Source: an uncultured Lachnospiraceae bacterium
GTDB taxonomy: Bacteria; Bacillota; Clostridia; Lachnospirales; Lachnospiraceae
Assembly: GCA_910579465.1 (NCBI GenBank)
Contig: CAJTUB010000001.1
Location: forward strand, 496,001 to 560,000
DNA: 64,000 nucleotides
Direction: 5' to 3'
Positions 8,211 to 15,955 of the stretch are shown piece after piece (positions within the stretch are counted from its first letter, which is position 1; each line of letters opens with the position of its first letter). The notes under the pieces are model-generated. The model did no database searches. It was given only the letters and a program-made list of their open reading frames with translations, and was not told where the DNA came from. The position numbers and the translations under genes are program-made.

Positions 8211-9062
8211 TTATCTCTTTTTCTTTGCTACGGGTATCCATACCTCATATTGTGCGTTTTGTGGGTCTGGATTTAAGTAAACCTCAATATCGGGAGCGTT
8301 GGCATACTCATATCCAGAGGTCGGAAGCCATTCTGTAATAATCCGCTGCTCCAATTCCTGGATTGACTGGTTTGTACCCGTTCCGGAAAAGATTGCCCAA
8401 GTGGATGCAGGAACCGTATATTCTTCAAACTCACCGCCTGGTTTTGTACTGGAAACGGCAATAAAATAGTTCCATTGTTCTTCATCATTGCAGGCACTCA
8501 CGCCCAAAAGTCCCATCGGTGGTGTATCCATCAATCCTGCCAGTTTCTGTATGGTTCCATTTGCAGATGCCTCCTGCCACATCTTAGGTACAACCATAAA
8601 GTTATTTTCGATTTCCTTATCAAGAGGTGCAGATACGCCAATAATGCGGAATGCTTCTTTAGTTTCAATTCTATAATTCATTTCGGTCGCTCCTTTCACA
8701 GCAATTCTAAATACAATGGGAGAAAAAGATTTCACGGCTGCGCCTTCGCTCTTCACGGACGAAGGGGCTACTCCATGAAAAGACTGAAACGCCCTGTTAA
8801 ATGCGGTCGGGGAACGATAGCCGTATTTCTCTGCAATATCAATAATCCGTTCATCCCCGCCCTGTAAATCTACCGCTGCTAAAGACATTTTTCTTCTTCG
8901 GATATACTCGGCCAGAGTGATACCCGCCATATAAGTAAACATCCTCTGATAGTGATAGGTGGAGCAGCAGGCAATCCGACCAAGCTGTTCATAGTCAATT
9001 TCGCCTGTCAGGTGTTCCTCAATATAATTCATGCTTTGGTTTAATCTTTCAACCCATTCCAT
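8211..9062 (-). CDS. AraC-family regulator with GyrI-like effector domain
   Basis: A 283-aa transcription factor. Residues about 5-105 are an AraC/XylS double helix-turn-helix (LGRIACCSTYHYQRMFTYMAG and IIDIAEKYGYRSPTAFNRAFQ). Residues about 125-280 are a GyrI-like small-molecule-binding domain (YRIETKEAFRIIGV ... YTVPASTWAIFSG ... APDIEVYLNPDPQNAQYEVWIPV). This architecture is that of Rob/SoxS-type multidrug-responsive activators. The start at 9062 follows AAGGAGG; an upstream in-frame start at 9083 lacks one. It lies between two genes or operons that share a duplicated promoter, so it is a candidate regulator of the methyltransferase and ABC exporter. Confidence 0.92.
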   Translation of the reverse strand: MEWVERLNQSMNYIEEHLTGEIDYEQLGRIACCSTYHYQRMFTYMAGITLAEYIRRRKMSLAAVDLQGGDERIIDIAEKYGYRSPTAFNRAFQSFHGVAPSSVKSEGAAVKSFSPIVFRIAVKGATEMNYRIETKEAFRIIGVSAPLDKEIENNFMVVPKMWQEASANGTIQKLAGLMDTPPMGLLGVSACNDEEQWNYFIAVSSTKPGGEFEEYTVPASTWAIFSGTGTNQSIQELEQRIITEWLPTSGYEYANAPDIEVYLNPDPQNAQYEVWIPVAKKKR

Positions 9063-9245
9063 GAGATACCTCCTTATCCGCACATACTGTGCTTTGTGGA
9101 CATGAATTTGTCTTTATCATTATAAGGCTTATCTTTAAATTTTTCCTCTCTATCCTTGCACAAAAAAGAGAGGTGGTTATCTCTATCAGATAAAAGTATA
9201 TACCGTCAGTCGAATAAATACAAGAATTATTTTGCAGGAGCTATA

Positions 9246-9352
9246 CTGATTAAATCAGAGACGATACTTGTGTCAGGCAGAAGTCTGTGATACACTATAT
9301 TTTAAAGGAGTAATGCAGTGAAAAACGGAATGTAATATTGAGAGGGGTTTGT
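9246..9352 (+). promoter_or_regulatory. Duplicated control region, copy 2 (ABC exporter)
   Basis: Second copy of the block at 6587-6687. It has palindrome CTGATTAAATCAG (9246-9258), GATACTTGTGTC (9263-9274), -35 TTGTGT (9268-9273) with TACACT 17 nt later (9291-9296), then the same downstream leader to the ribosome binding site. It differs from copy 1 at scattered positions and by a short insertion after the -10. Confidence 0.75.
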
Positions 9353-11152
9353 ATGAAAAAAATAAAGGGTTATTTCAGGATTGTTCATTTTTTATTTCAG
9401 AGCGCCCGGAAAAATAAGATTCGATTAGCATGGGGAATTGCGGCACTGACTCTTGTGAAATGTCTGCTGCCATTTCCTATGATATATTTTCCGGCAGCCA
9501 TTATTGAAGCATTAGTGAACGGAAGAGAGATGCCGGAGGTGCTTGCTCTTATCGTTCTTATGGTACTTACAAGCACCGGTCTGCTGGGACTTGAAAGGTG
9601 CATTGAAAAGACCTGTAATATTATGTTGGAGAGATTAAAAAGCCGTTTGCACGAGAATCTTTCTGAGGCAGTGATGCGGATGCCATATGAAATCATGGAG
9701 AGCGACGCGTTTATAAAAAAGGCAGAGCGTGCGAGGGTTGCGGTAAACGGTGACTTGAGCTGGTCGGTGCTTCGCGGCGTGTCCGGTCCCAGAGGGGTAA
9801 ATGCAATCTGCATAGGATTTTCCAATATTTTTGTAGGAATTGTGCAGATTCTCTGTTATATCTACATATTGTCTGCCTTGCATATCGGAATCGTACTCCT
9901 GATTATTGTTTCAGTTTTGCTGAATTCCTTTTTATCGACGAAAAAGAAGCGGATTGATTTTTCGCAGAGAGAGCGGACAAGCGAAATGTCCACAAGGATG
10001 AACACCTGCTATATGGCAATGGATGATGTCAGAATGGCAAAGGATATCAGGCTGTTTGGGATGGAGCATTTTCTGATAGAAAAACATAAAGGAAACAGAA
10101 GGGATTATTTTAAAGTCAGAAGAAGCTTTTTTGCTTCCTATCTCGGAATTGAGGGCAGCGCGTTATTGATAAGCGGTCTGCAGAATGTCATAATCTATGG
10201 CTATCTTGCCTGGAATGTAGTAAAAGAGAGATTTTCCATCGGCTCTTTTTCCAAGTATTTTTCCACAATTATGAATTTTGTCAACAGTCTTTCTATGATA
10301 ATCGAGTCGGTAGTGAACATGAATCTGTTTGGCGAATATATGGAAGATTATTATGAAATTGTTGATAAAAAAGAGGAAGAACAGGGGAGAAAGGAATCCC
10401 TGCCGGAGCCGCATTTTATTGTCTTTGAACATGTGTGGTTTATGTATCCGGAAACAACGGAATATGTGCTAAAGGACATAAATTTAACAATAGAAGCAGG
10501 AAATAAGATTCTGCTGGTAGGCCTGAACGGCGCAGGGAAGTCTACTCTGGTAAAACTGCTTTTAGGGCTGTACGAGCCGTCCAAAGGAAGAATCCTGATA
10601 GATGGAACAGATGTGAAGGAACTGGACAGAAGCGCCTATCTTACATTATTCTCTGCGGTTTTTCAGGATTATATGATTTATGCGGAGTCGCTGAAGGAGA
10701 ATATCATGTTTGACCATACGGACCTTCCGAGAATGGAGGACATTATAAAGCGGTTGAAAATAAGTCAGATATTAGAAGAAAACCAGATCCAGTATGACGA
10801 CAGTCTGTCAAAGGAGTTTGATTATAACGGGAAGGAGCTGTCACAGGGGCAGAAGCAGAGAATGGCGCTTGCAAGAGCTTTGTTTAAGCCTTCCCGGGTG
10901 CTGGTGCTTGACGAACCGACAGCGGCGCTGGACGCGTCAGCGGAGTATCAGCTGTACCGTGATTTTGATGAAATTGTAGACGGCAGGACAGTATTGTATA
11001 TTTCCCACAGACTGTCAGCCGCGATGCTGTGTCATAAAATTATAGTGATTAAAAAAGGCGAAATAACGGAAGAAGGCTCGCATGAGCAGCTGCTTGCCCG
11101 GAGGGCGGACTACTTTGAAATGTATACAAGGCAGGCGCAGAGCTACAAATAG
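9353..11152 (+). CDS. ABC exporter, first subunit (membrane-ATPase fusion)
   Basis: A 599-aa half-transporter. Six membrane helices in the first ~330 residues are followed by an ATPase domain: Walker A GLNGAGKST (from residue 390), signature LSQGQKQRMALARAL, Walker B VLVLDEPTAALD and switch SHR. The ATG at 9353 follows GAGAGGGG and is the last part of the duplicated control block; an upstream GTG at 9338 lies inside that conserved non-coding stretch. It is followed 22 bp later by a second half-transporter, so the two should form a heterodimer of the multidrug or peptide exporter type. Substrate unknown; the AraC/GyrI regulator next to it suggests toxic small molecules. Confidence 0.93.
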   Translation: MKKIKGYFRIVHFLFQSARKNKIRLAWGIAALTLVKCLLPFPMIYFPAAIIEALVNGREMPEVLALIVLMVLTSTGLLGLERCIEKTCNIMLERLKSRLHENLSEAVMRMPYEIMESDAFIKKAERARVAVNGDLSWSVLRGVSGPRGVNAICIGFSNIFVGIVQILCYIYILSALHIGIVLLIIVSVLLNSFLSTKKKRIDFSQRERTSEMSTRMNTCYMAMDDVRMAKDIRLFGMEHFLIEKHKGNRRDYFKVRRSFFASYLGIEGSALLISGLQNVIIYGYLAWNVVKERFSIGSFSKYFSTIMNFVNSLSMIIESVVNMNLFGEYMEDYYEIVDKKEEEQGRKESLPEPHFIVFEHVWFMYPETTEYVLKDINLTIEAGNKILLVGLNGAGKSTLVKLLLGLYEPSKGRILIDGTDVKELDRSAYLTLFSAVFQDYMIYAESLKENIMFDHTDLPRMEDIIKRLKISQILEENQIQYDDSLSKEFDYNGKELSQGQKQRMALARALFKPSRVLVLDEPTAALDASAEYQLYRDFDEIVDGRTVLYISHRLSAAMLCHKIIVIKKGEITEEGSHEQLLARRADYFEMYTRQAQSYK

Positions 11153-11174
11153 AGAAAAGAGAGGAGGAAGGACG

Positions 11175-12944
11175 ATGCTGTCGGATGGAATCAAAGTATT
11201 AAAATATTCCTTATCTATGGTATGGAGATTACGAAAGAGCTATTTATTTTTGCGGATTTTGATTGCCCTGTCAGAAGTAGGGGAGACCTTTTGGGGAATC
11301 CTTCTGCTCAGGGCATTAATTAACGATATTACCGCAGGGCAGACGACAGGAAAAATACTTACGGACGCAGTGCTTCTGTGCATGGGCGAAGTATTTTTTA
11401 AAGGGCTTAAAATCATATTAAGCTGGATGGCAAGTACCGGATATATAAAAATGAACGATATGTTTACCGTGAACTCACTGAAAAAGAAAATGAAATTAAA
11501 GTATTTTTTACTGGAGTCTCCGGATGTTCTGAACAAAATCGGAAATTTATATAGAACTGATGGGATTGTATCAAACAGTGTCGAGCAGCTATGTATTTTT
11601 ATTTCAGGACTGTTTATTTTTGCAGGAAGCGTTTCCATATTGAGCTCTCTGAATCCTGTGGTAGTCGTTTTATTTGTCGCGATTACGGCGGTCAATAGCG
11701 GGATTACAAAAAGAGGAATCCGGAATATGAACCGTCTGGATATGGAAAGAACGCCGTCCGACCGGAGACGAAGCTACTATCTGACAAGAAGCATCAGGGC
11801 AGAGGAAGGAAAGGATGTCAGGATATTCCAGTTAAACGAGTATTATAAAAATAAAATCCGTGCTGTCAACAACAAGGTAATCGGATATGAAATGAAAAAG
11901 GAAAAGGAGAATCTGAAAATGAGGCTGGCAACAGACCTTTTAGGAGGTGTGCAGTCCTTTTTACTGTATTTGTATGCAACGCTTGAATATATTGCTGACA
12001 GGATTGTAATCGCAGACTTTTTTATGTATACTGCTACAATCAGTAAGCTCAGCACTTCCTTTGAGTGTATGCTGACCGCATTTCAGAGGATAGCGGCGCA
12101 AAGGGAGCAGATGGATAAGCTGGAAGCCTATCTGGAGCTTCCGGATGATACCTATACGGAAAATCTGCCGGAGATGCCAGGGGAGTGTAAGCTTGAATTT
12201 AAGGACGTTTCGTTCCGGTATCCAAATACAGACAGGGATATTTTGAAGCACGTGAATCTGACAATAGAAAAGGGCGAAAAGGTGTCTGTTGTCGGGAAAA
12301 ACGGAGCAGGAAAATCTACATTGATTAAGCTAATCTGCCGCTTTTACCAGCCGACCGAGGGGGAAATAACGCTCAATGGCAGGAATATTGAGGAATACAG
12401 CTATAATGAGTATATCAGGCTGATTAGTCCTGTGTTTCAGGACTTCCAGCTGATTCCCTTTACAGTACGCGATAATCTGCAGCTTGACCGGGAAATGGAA
12501 GAGGGCAGGATGCTTGCGTGTCTGGAAAAGGCGGATGTAAGGGAGAGGGTGGAGCGTCTGGAACAGGGGCTTTCTACCTATATCGGGAAGGGGACAGGCT
12601 ATAACGGCGTCGATATGTCCGGCGGGGAAAAGCAGAAAATAGCACTCGGGAGAATGTATGCAAAGGATGCCCCTGTCCTGCTGTTTGATGAAGCAACCTC
12701 AGCGGTGGACCCGATTTCGGAGGCTGTCATCTTTAAAAATCTGAACCAGATCGGGGAACAGCATGCGGTCGTGTTTATTTCGCATAGGATGTCTAATGCG
12801 CGTCTGAGCGACAAGGTGATATTTATTGCCAATAACCGTATTGAGGAGTGTGGAAAGCATGAGGAGTTGATGCGGAAGGGAGGGGGCTATGCCGAGCTGT
12901 TCCGGATGCAGGAGCAGTATTATACAGATGTAAATGCGGTGTAG
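11175..12944 (+). CDS. ABC exporter, second subunit (membrane-ATPase fusion)
   Basis: A 589-aa partner of the previous gene. N-terminal membrane domain to about residue 320, then an ATPase with Walker A VGKNGAGKS (373-381), signature MSGGEKQKIALGRMY and Walker B LLFDEATSAVD. Both subunits keep the catalytic Glu after Walker B, so neither site is obviously degenerate, unlike many heterodimeric exporters. The start at 11175 follows GAGGAGGAAGG; the frame is open upstream into the first subunit gene. A terminator follows directly, so this ends the operon. Confidence 0.92.
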   Translation: MLSDGIKVLKYSLSMVWRLRKSYLFLRILIALSEVGETFWGILLLRALINDITAGQTTGKILTDAVLLCMGEVFFKGLKIILSWMASTGYIKMNDMFTVNSLKKKMKLKYFLLESPDVLNKIGNLYRTDGIVSNSVEQLCIFISGLFIFAGSVSILSSLNPVVVVLFVAITAVNSGITKRGIRNMNRLDMERTPSDRRRSYYLTRSIRAEEGKDVRIFQLNEYYKNKIRAVNNKVIGYEMKKEKENLKMRLATDLLGGVQSFLLYLYATLEYIADRIVIADFFMYTATISKLSTSFECMLTAFQRIAAQREQMDKLEAYLELPDDTYTENLPEMPGECKLEFKDVSFRYPNTDRDILKHVNLTIEKGEKVSVVGKNGAGKSTLIKLICRFYQPTEGEITLNGRNIEEYSYNEYIRLISPVFQDFQLIPFTVRDNLQLDREMEEGRMLACLEKADVRERVERLEQGLSTYIGKGTGYNGVDMSGGEKQKIALGRMYAKDAPVLLFDEATSAVDPISEAVIFKNLNQIGEQHAVVFISHRMSNARLSDKVIFIANNRIEECGKHEELMRKGGGYAELFRMQEQYYTDVNAV

Positions 12945-12951
12945 GAAGTTA

Positions 12952-12991
12952 AGGGACTGTTGCACAAAGCGCAGTCCTGTTTTTTATTTTA
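12952..12991 (+). terminator. Rho-independent terminator
   Basis: AGGGACTG pairs with CAGTCCT around a loop containing TTGCACAAAGCG, followed by GTTTTTTATTTT. Confidence 0.85.
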
Positions 12992-13016
12992 AAGAAAAGG
13001 GATTGTTTCGGAAGTA

Positions 13017-13045
13017 TTGCTATTGTATCCGGAATGGTTTATACT
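13017..13045 (+). promoter_or_regulatory. Sigma-A-like promoter of kptA
   Basis: TTGCTA (13017-13022), 17-nt spacer, TATACT (13040-13045), about 55 bp upstream of the kptA start. Confidence 0.65.
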
Positions 13046-13100
13046 AAGGCAGGAGATTATCTGTCTGGAGTTAATAAAAAAGAAGGAATAGAGGTAAGAT

Positions 13101-13646
13101 ATGGGAAAAACAGAAAAATTGAGTGTATTTATAAGTCTGGTACTGCGCCACAATCCGGACGCGGCGCACATCGCTTTGGATGAGCACGGATGGGCAGATG
13201 TCGAGGAGCTGCTGGCCGGCATTAACGATACCGGCAGAAAAATCAACATGGAATTGCTGGAGGAGATTGTTGCAACCGATAGTAAGCAGAGATACAGCTT
13301 CAATCAGGATAAAATGCTGATCCGGGCAAATCAGGGACACAGTATACCGGTAGACGTTGAGCTAAAGGAGCAGGAGCCGCCGGAGTTTTTATATCATGGA
13401 ACTGCTGAAAGATTTCTGGATGCCATTGAAAGAGAAGGGTTGAAGCCTATGAGCCGGTTATATGTTCATTTGTCAAAGGATATTGAAACAGCCCTGAAGG
13501 TTGGCAGACGGCATGGGAATCCGGTGGTTCTGAAGGTACATAGCGGAGCTATGCGCAGGGACGGGGATACATTCTATCTGTCTGAAAATGGCGTATGGCT
13601 GATAAAGAAAGTGGAGGCGAAGTATTTGGAGAGGGTGAAAGAGTAA
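13101..13646 (+). CDS. kptA: RNA 2'-phosphotransferase (KptA/Tpt1 family)
   Basis: A 181-aa enzyme of the family that removes an internal RNA 2'-phosphate using NAD+ through ADP-ribosylation. Motifs seen in order: LVLRHNPDAAHI with the Arg-His pair, GWADVEELL, RYSF, IRANQGHS, YHGT, YVHLS and VLKVHSGAM. The length fits the family, and the ATG at 13101 follows GAGGTAAG. Bacteria lack the yeast tRNA-splicing pathway that Tpt1 serves, so the natural substrate here is unclear. The gene lies at the edge of an accessory region, beside a DUF2075 nuclease-helicase. Confidence 0.93.
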   Translation: MGKTEKLSVFISLVLRHNPDAAHIALDEHGWADVEELLAGINDTGRKINMELLEEIVATDSKQRYSFNQDKMLIRANQGHSIPVDVELKEQEPPEFLYHGTAERFLDAIEREGLKPMSRLYVHLSKDIETALKVGRRHGNPVVLKVHSGAMRRDGDTFYLSENGVWLIKKVEAKYLERVKE

Positions 13647-13707
13647 TTTAAAAAAGGGGTTATACCGTAACTGTTTTGCGGTAGTTTTACGAAAAGGAGC
13701 AAGTTTA

Positions 13708-15594
13708 ATGTTAGTTTACGATGGAACAAAAACGGATTTTCTGTACGGGGTAGAACAAGAGACCCTTGCTTCTGAAATTGAAAAAACCATATATCAAAAA
13801 ATGAATCGTCATACCGCACAGAATGAATTCCGCGCATGGGAAAATTCCCTGGAATATATGTATAAGGTTTTGAATGACCATGAAATTCCACAGGATGCAG
13901 GAATTGCAATTGAGTATAATATCCCACAGACTTCAAAAAGAGTGGATTTTTTGATTTCCGGATATAACAAAAATAATCGGGGCAATGTAATCATTATTGA
14001 ATTGAAGCAGTGGGATAAATTAAATGCTGTTCCGGGAAGGGACGGGCTTGTAGAAACATATACAGGAAATGCGGTGCGTCAGGTAGTACATCCCTCTTAT
14101 CAGGCATGGTCCTACGCAATGCTTATTACGGATTATAATCAGGCTGTTCAAGAGGGAAATATTGAACTTTTTCCGTGTGCATATTTGCATAATTATCGTC
14201 GTGCAGAAAAGGATCCGTTAGATGAAGAGCAGTATGAAACATACCTTGAAGATGCCCCTGCATTTACAAGAGGGCAGGTTGATAAACTTAGGAGGTTTAT
14301 CAAAAAAAGTGTGGTGAAAGGTGATAATAAGGAACTTCTCTATGCAATTGAACACGGAAAAATTAAACCGTCTAAGAGCCTGCAGGAATCAATAGCCAGA
14401 ATGCTAAAAGGTAACAGGGAGTTTGTCATGCTGGATGAGCAAAAAGTAGTGTATGAAGAAATTTTAAATTCATCACGAAAATCAATGCAAGATGGGAAAA
14501 AGAGGGTCATTATTATACAAGGTGGACCAGGAACTGGAAAAACAGTTGTAGCCATTAACCTTTTAGTACAGTTAACCCAAGAGGGTCAGTTTTGCCAATA
14601 TGTTTCAAAAAACAGCGCTCCACGTAATGTGTATCAGAAAAAGTTAAAGGGTGAGGTACGTAAAAGCAGTGTTGATAATATGTTTAAAGGTTCCGGAATA
14701 TATACTGAGGCAGATGAGGGGATAGTTGATACAATACTTGTAGATGAAGCCCATCGTTTGAATGAAAAGTCAGGAATGTTTCAAAACCTAGGTGAGAATC
14801 AGATAAAAGAGATTATTCATGCCGGGAAATGCAGTGTCTTTTTCATTGACGAGAGCCAGAGAGTTACATTAAATGATATTGGAAGTATTGATGAAATCAA
14901 GAAATGGGCTGGCTTAGCAGCTGCGGAAGTTCAATGTCTGGAACTGGTTTCGCAGTTTCGTTGTAATGGTTCGGATGGATATTTAGCATGGCTGGATCAT
15001 GTGCTTGAAATCCGTGAAACAGCAAATTGGAATATGGAAGATATTAATTATGATATTCAGATAATGGATTCTCCGCATGAGATGCGAAATCTGATTATAG
15101 AGCGTAATGTAGAAAGCAAAAACAGAGCCAGGGTATTGGCTGGATATTGTTGGAACTGGTTAAAAGAGGGGCACAATAACTCTGACATTCATGATATTAA
15201 AATAGGAGATTTTGAGATGAGTTGGAATCTGAAGAATACTACCACATTTGCCATTGACGAAACCTCAGTTAATGAAGCAGGTTGTATTCATACATCTCAA
15301 GGGCTTGAGTTTGATTATGTTGGTGTAATTATTGGTGATGATATGCGGTATGAAGACGGACGAATCGTGACTGATTTTACTAAAAGAGCAAAAACCGATC
15401 AATCCTTGAAAGGAATCAAGACATTATATAAAGAGAATCCGGAAAAGGCTTTGCGGATATCAGATGAAATTATAAAGAATACATATAGGACTTTAATGAC
15501 GCGGGGAATGAAAGGGTGTTATGTCTATTGTACAAATCCGGATCTGGCAGAATATTTGAAAATGTGTCTGAATCGGGATGCGGGAGATAAATAG
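13708..15594 (+). CDS. DUF2075 helicase with N-terminal PD-(D/E)XK-like nuclease
   Basis: A 628-aa protein. The N-terminal ~130 residues hold a nuclease-type core: RVDFLISG with D80, then NVIIIELKQW with E98 and K100, the spacing of a PD-(D/E)XK fold. Next comes a P-loop helicase of the DUF2075 (Schlafen-group-like) kind: Walker A GGPGTGKT (272-279), Walker B TILVDEAHRL (D346, E347), a sensor-like FFIDESQRV, an arginine-containing QFRCNGSDGYLAWLD, and a C-terminal UvrD-like IHTSQGLEFDYVGVIIG and NTYRTLMTRGMKGC. The start at 13708 follows AAAGGAG. Its codon use is more AT-rich than the core genes around the island. Such fusions are often found with restriction or anti-phage genes; no methylase is beside it. 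Confidence 0.88.
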   Translation: MLVYDGTKTDFLYGVEQETLASEIEKTIYQKMNRHTAQNEFRAWENSLEYMYKVLNDHEIPQDAGIAIEYNIPQTSKRVDFLISGYNKNNRGNVIIIELKQWDKLNAVPGRDGLVETYTGNAVRQVVHPSYQAWSYAMLITDYNQAVQEGNIELFPCAYLHNYRRAEKDPLDEEQYETYLEDAPAFTRGQVDKLRRFIKKSVVKGDNKELLYAIEHGKIKPSKSLQESIARMLKGNREFVMLDEQKVVYEEILNSSRKSMQDGKKRVIIIQGGPGTGKTVVAINLLVQLTQEGQFCQYVSKNSAPRNVYQKKLKGEVRKSSVDNMFKGSGIYTEADEGIVDTILVDEAHRLNEKSGMFQNLGENQIKEIIHAGKCSVFFIDESQRVTLNDIGSIDEIKKWAGLAAAEVQCLELVSQFRCNGSDGYLAWLDHVLEIRETANWNMEDINYDIQIMDSPHEMRNLIIERNVESKNRARVLAGYCWNWLKEGHNNSDIHDIKIGDFEMSWNLKNTTTFAIDETSVNEAGCIHTSQGLEFDYVGVIIGDDMRYEDGRIVTDFTKRAKTDQSLKGIKTLYKENPEKALRISDEIIKNTYRTLMTRGMKGCYVYCTNPDLAEYLKMCLNRDAGDK

Positions 15595-15631
15595 ATGTGC
15601 ACAGCATAAATTGGAAAGCGATAAACTATTA

Positions 15632-15702
15632 TTCCGGAAAGCATAAAATATTGTTCCTTTTCGGTTGCTATTATTCCGAAGGTATAGTATACTGTTCTGG
15701 AA
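15632..15702 (+). promoter_or_regulatory. Promoter flanked by TTCCGGAA-like operators
   Basis: TTGCTA (15665-15670), 17-nt spacer, TATACT (15688-15693). Around it are TTCCGGAA (15632-15639, a perfect palindrome), TTCCGAAG (15673-15680, in the spacer) and TTCTGGAA (15695-15702, just after the -10), each preceded by TATT, TATT or CTG. Repeated sites over the promoter of a small HTH gene suggest autorepression. Confidence 0.6.
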
Positions 15703-15720
15703 AGTGAGGTGCGGTTTTTT

Positions 15721-15951
15721 ATGTATATGACGGTAAAGCAGACTGCAGAGAGGTGGGGGATTTCTGACAGGAGGGTGCGTATACTATGCTCGGAAGGAAA
15801 AATAGCAGGCGTTATCCGGGAAGGGCGCAGCTGGATGATTCCGTCAGATGCTAATGCGGCGGAAACGGCTGGCATTACAGGAATTTTTCAAGTTGGGATA
15901 TCAGATAGTGATGAGTTAGAGTTGATGCCGATATCGGGCAGAAAAGGATAG
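15721..15951 (+). CDS. Small helix-turn-helix DNA-binding protein
   Basis: A 76-aa protein, nearly all an excisionase/MerR-like winged HTH: MTVKQTAERWGISDRRVRIL, then the wing EGRSWMIPSDA, then a short tail. The ATG at 15721 is the one in phase with a spaced AAAGTGAGG. It ends 4 bp before the Mrr-like nuclease gene, so the pair is one operon. Similar HTH proteins in Firmicutes often precede Fic genes, and a Fic remnant lies at 21136, so a former HTH-Fic pairing is also possible. Most likely role: repressor of its own operon through the TTCCGGAA-like sites upstream. Confidence 0.82.
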   Translation: MYMTVKQTAERWGISDRRVRILCSEGKIAGVIREGRSWMIPSDANAAETAGITGIFQVGISDSDELELMPISGRKG

Positions 15952-15955
15952 CACT

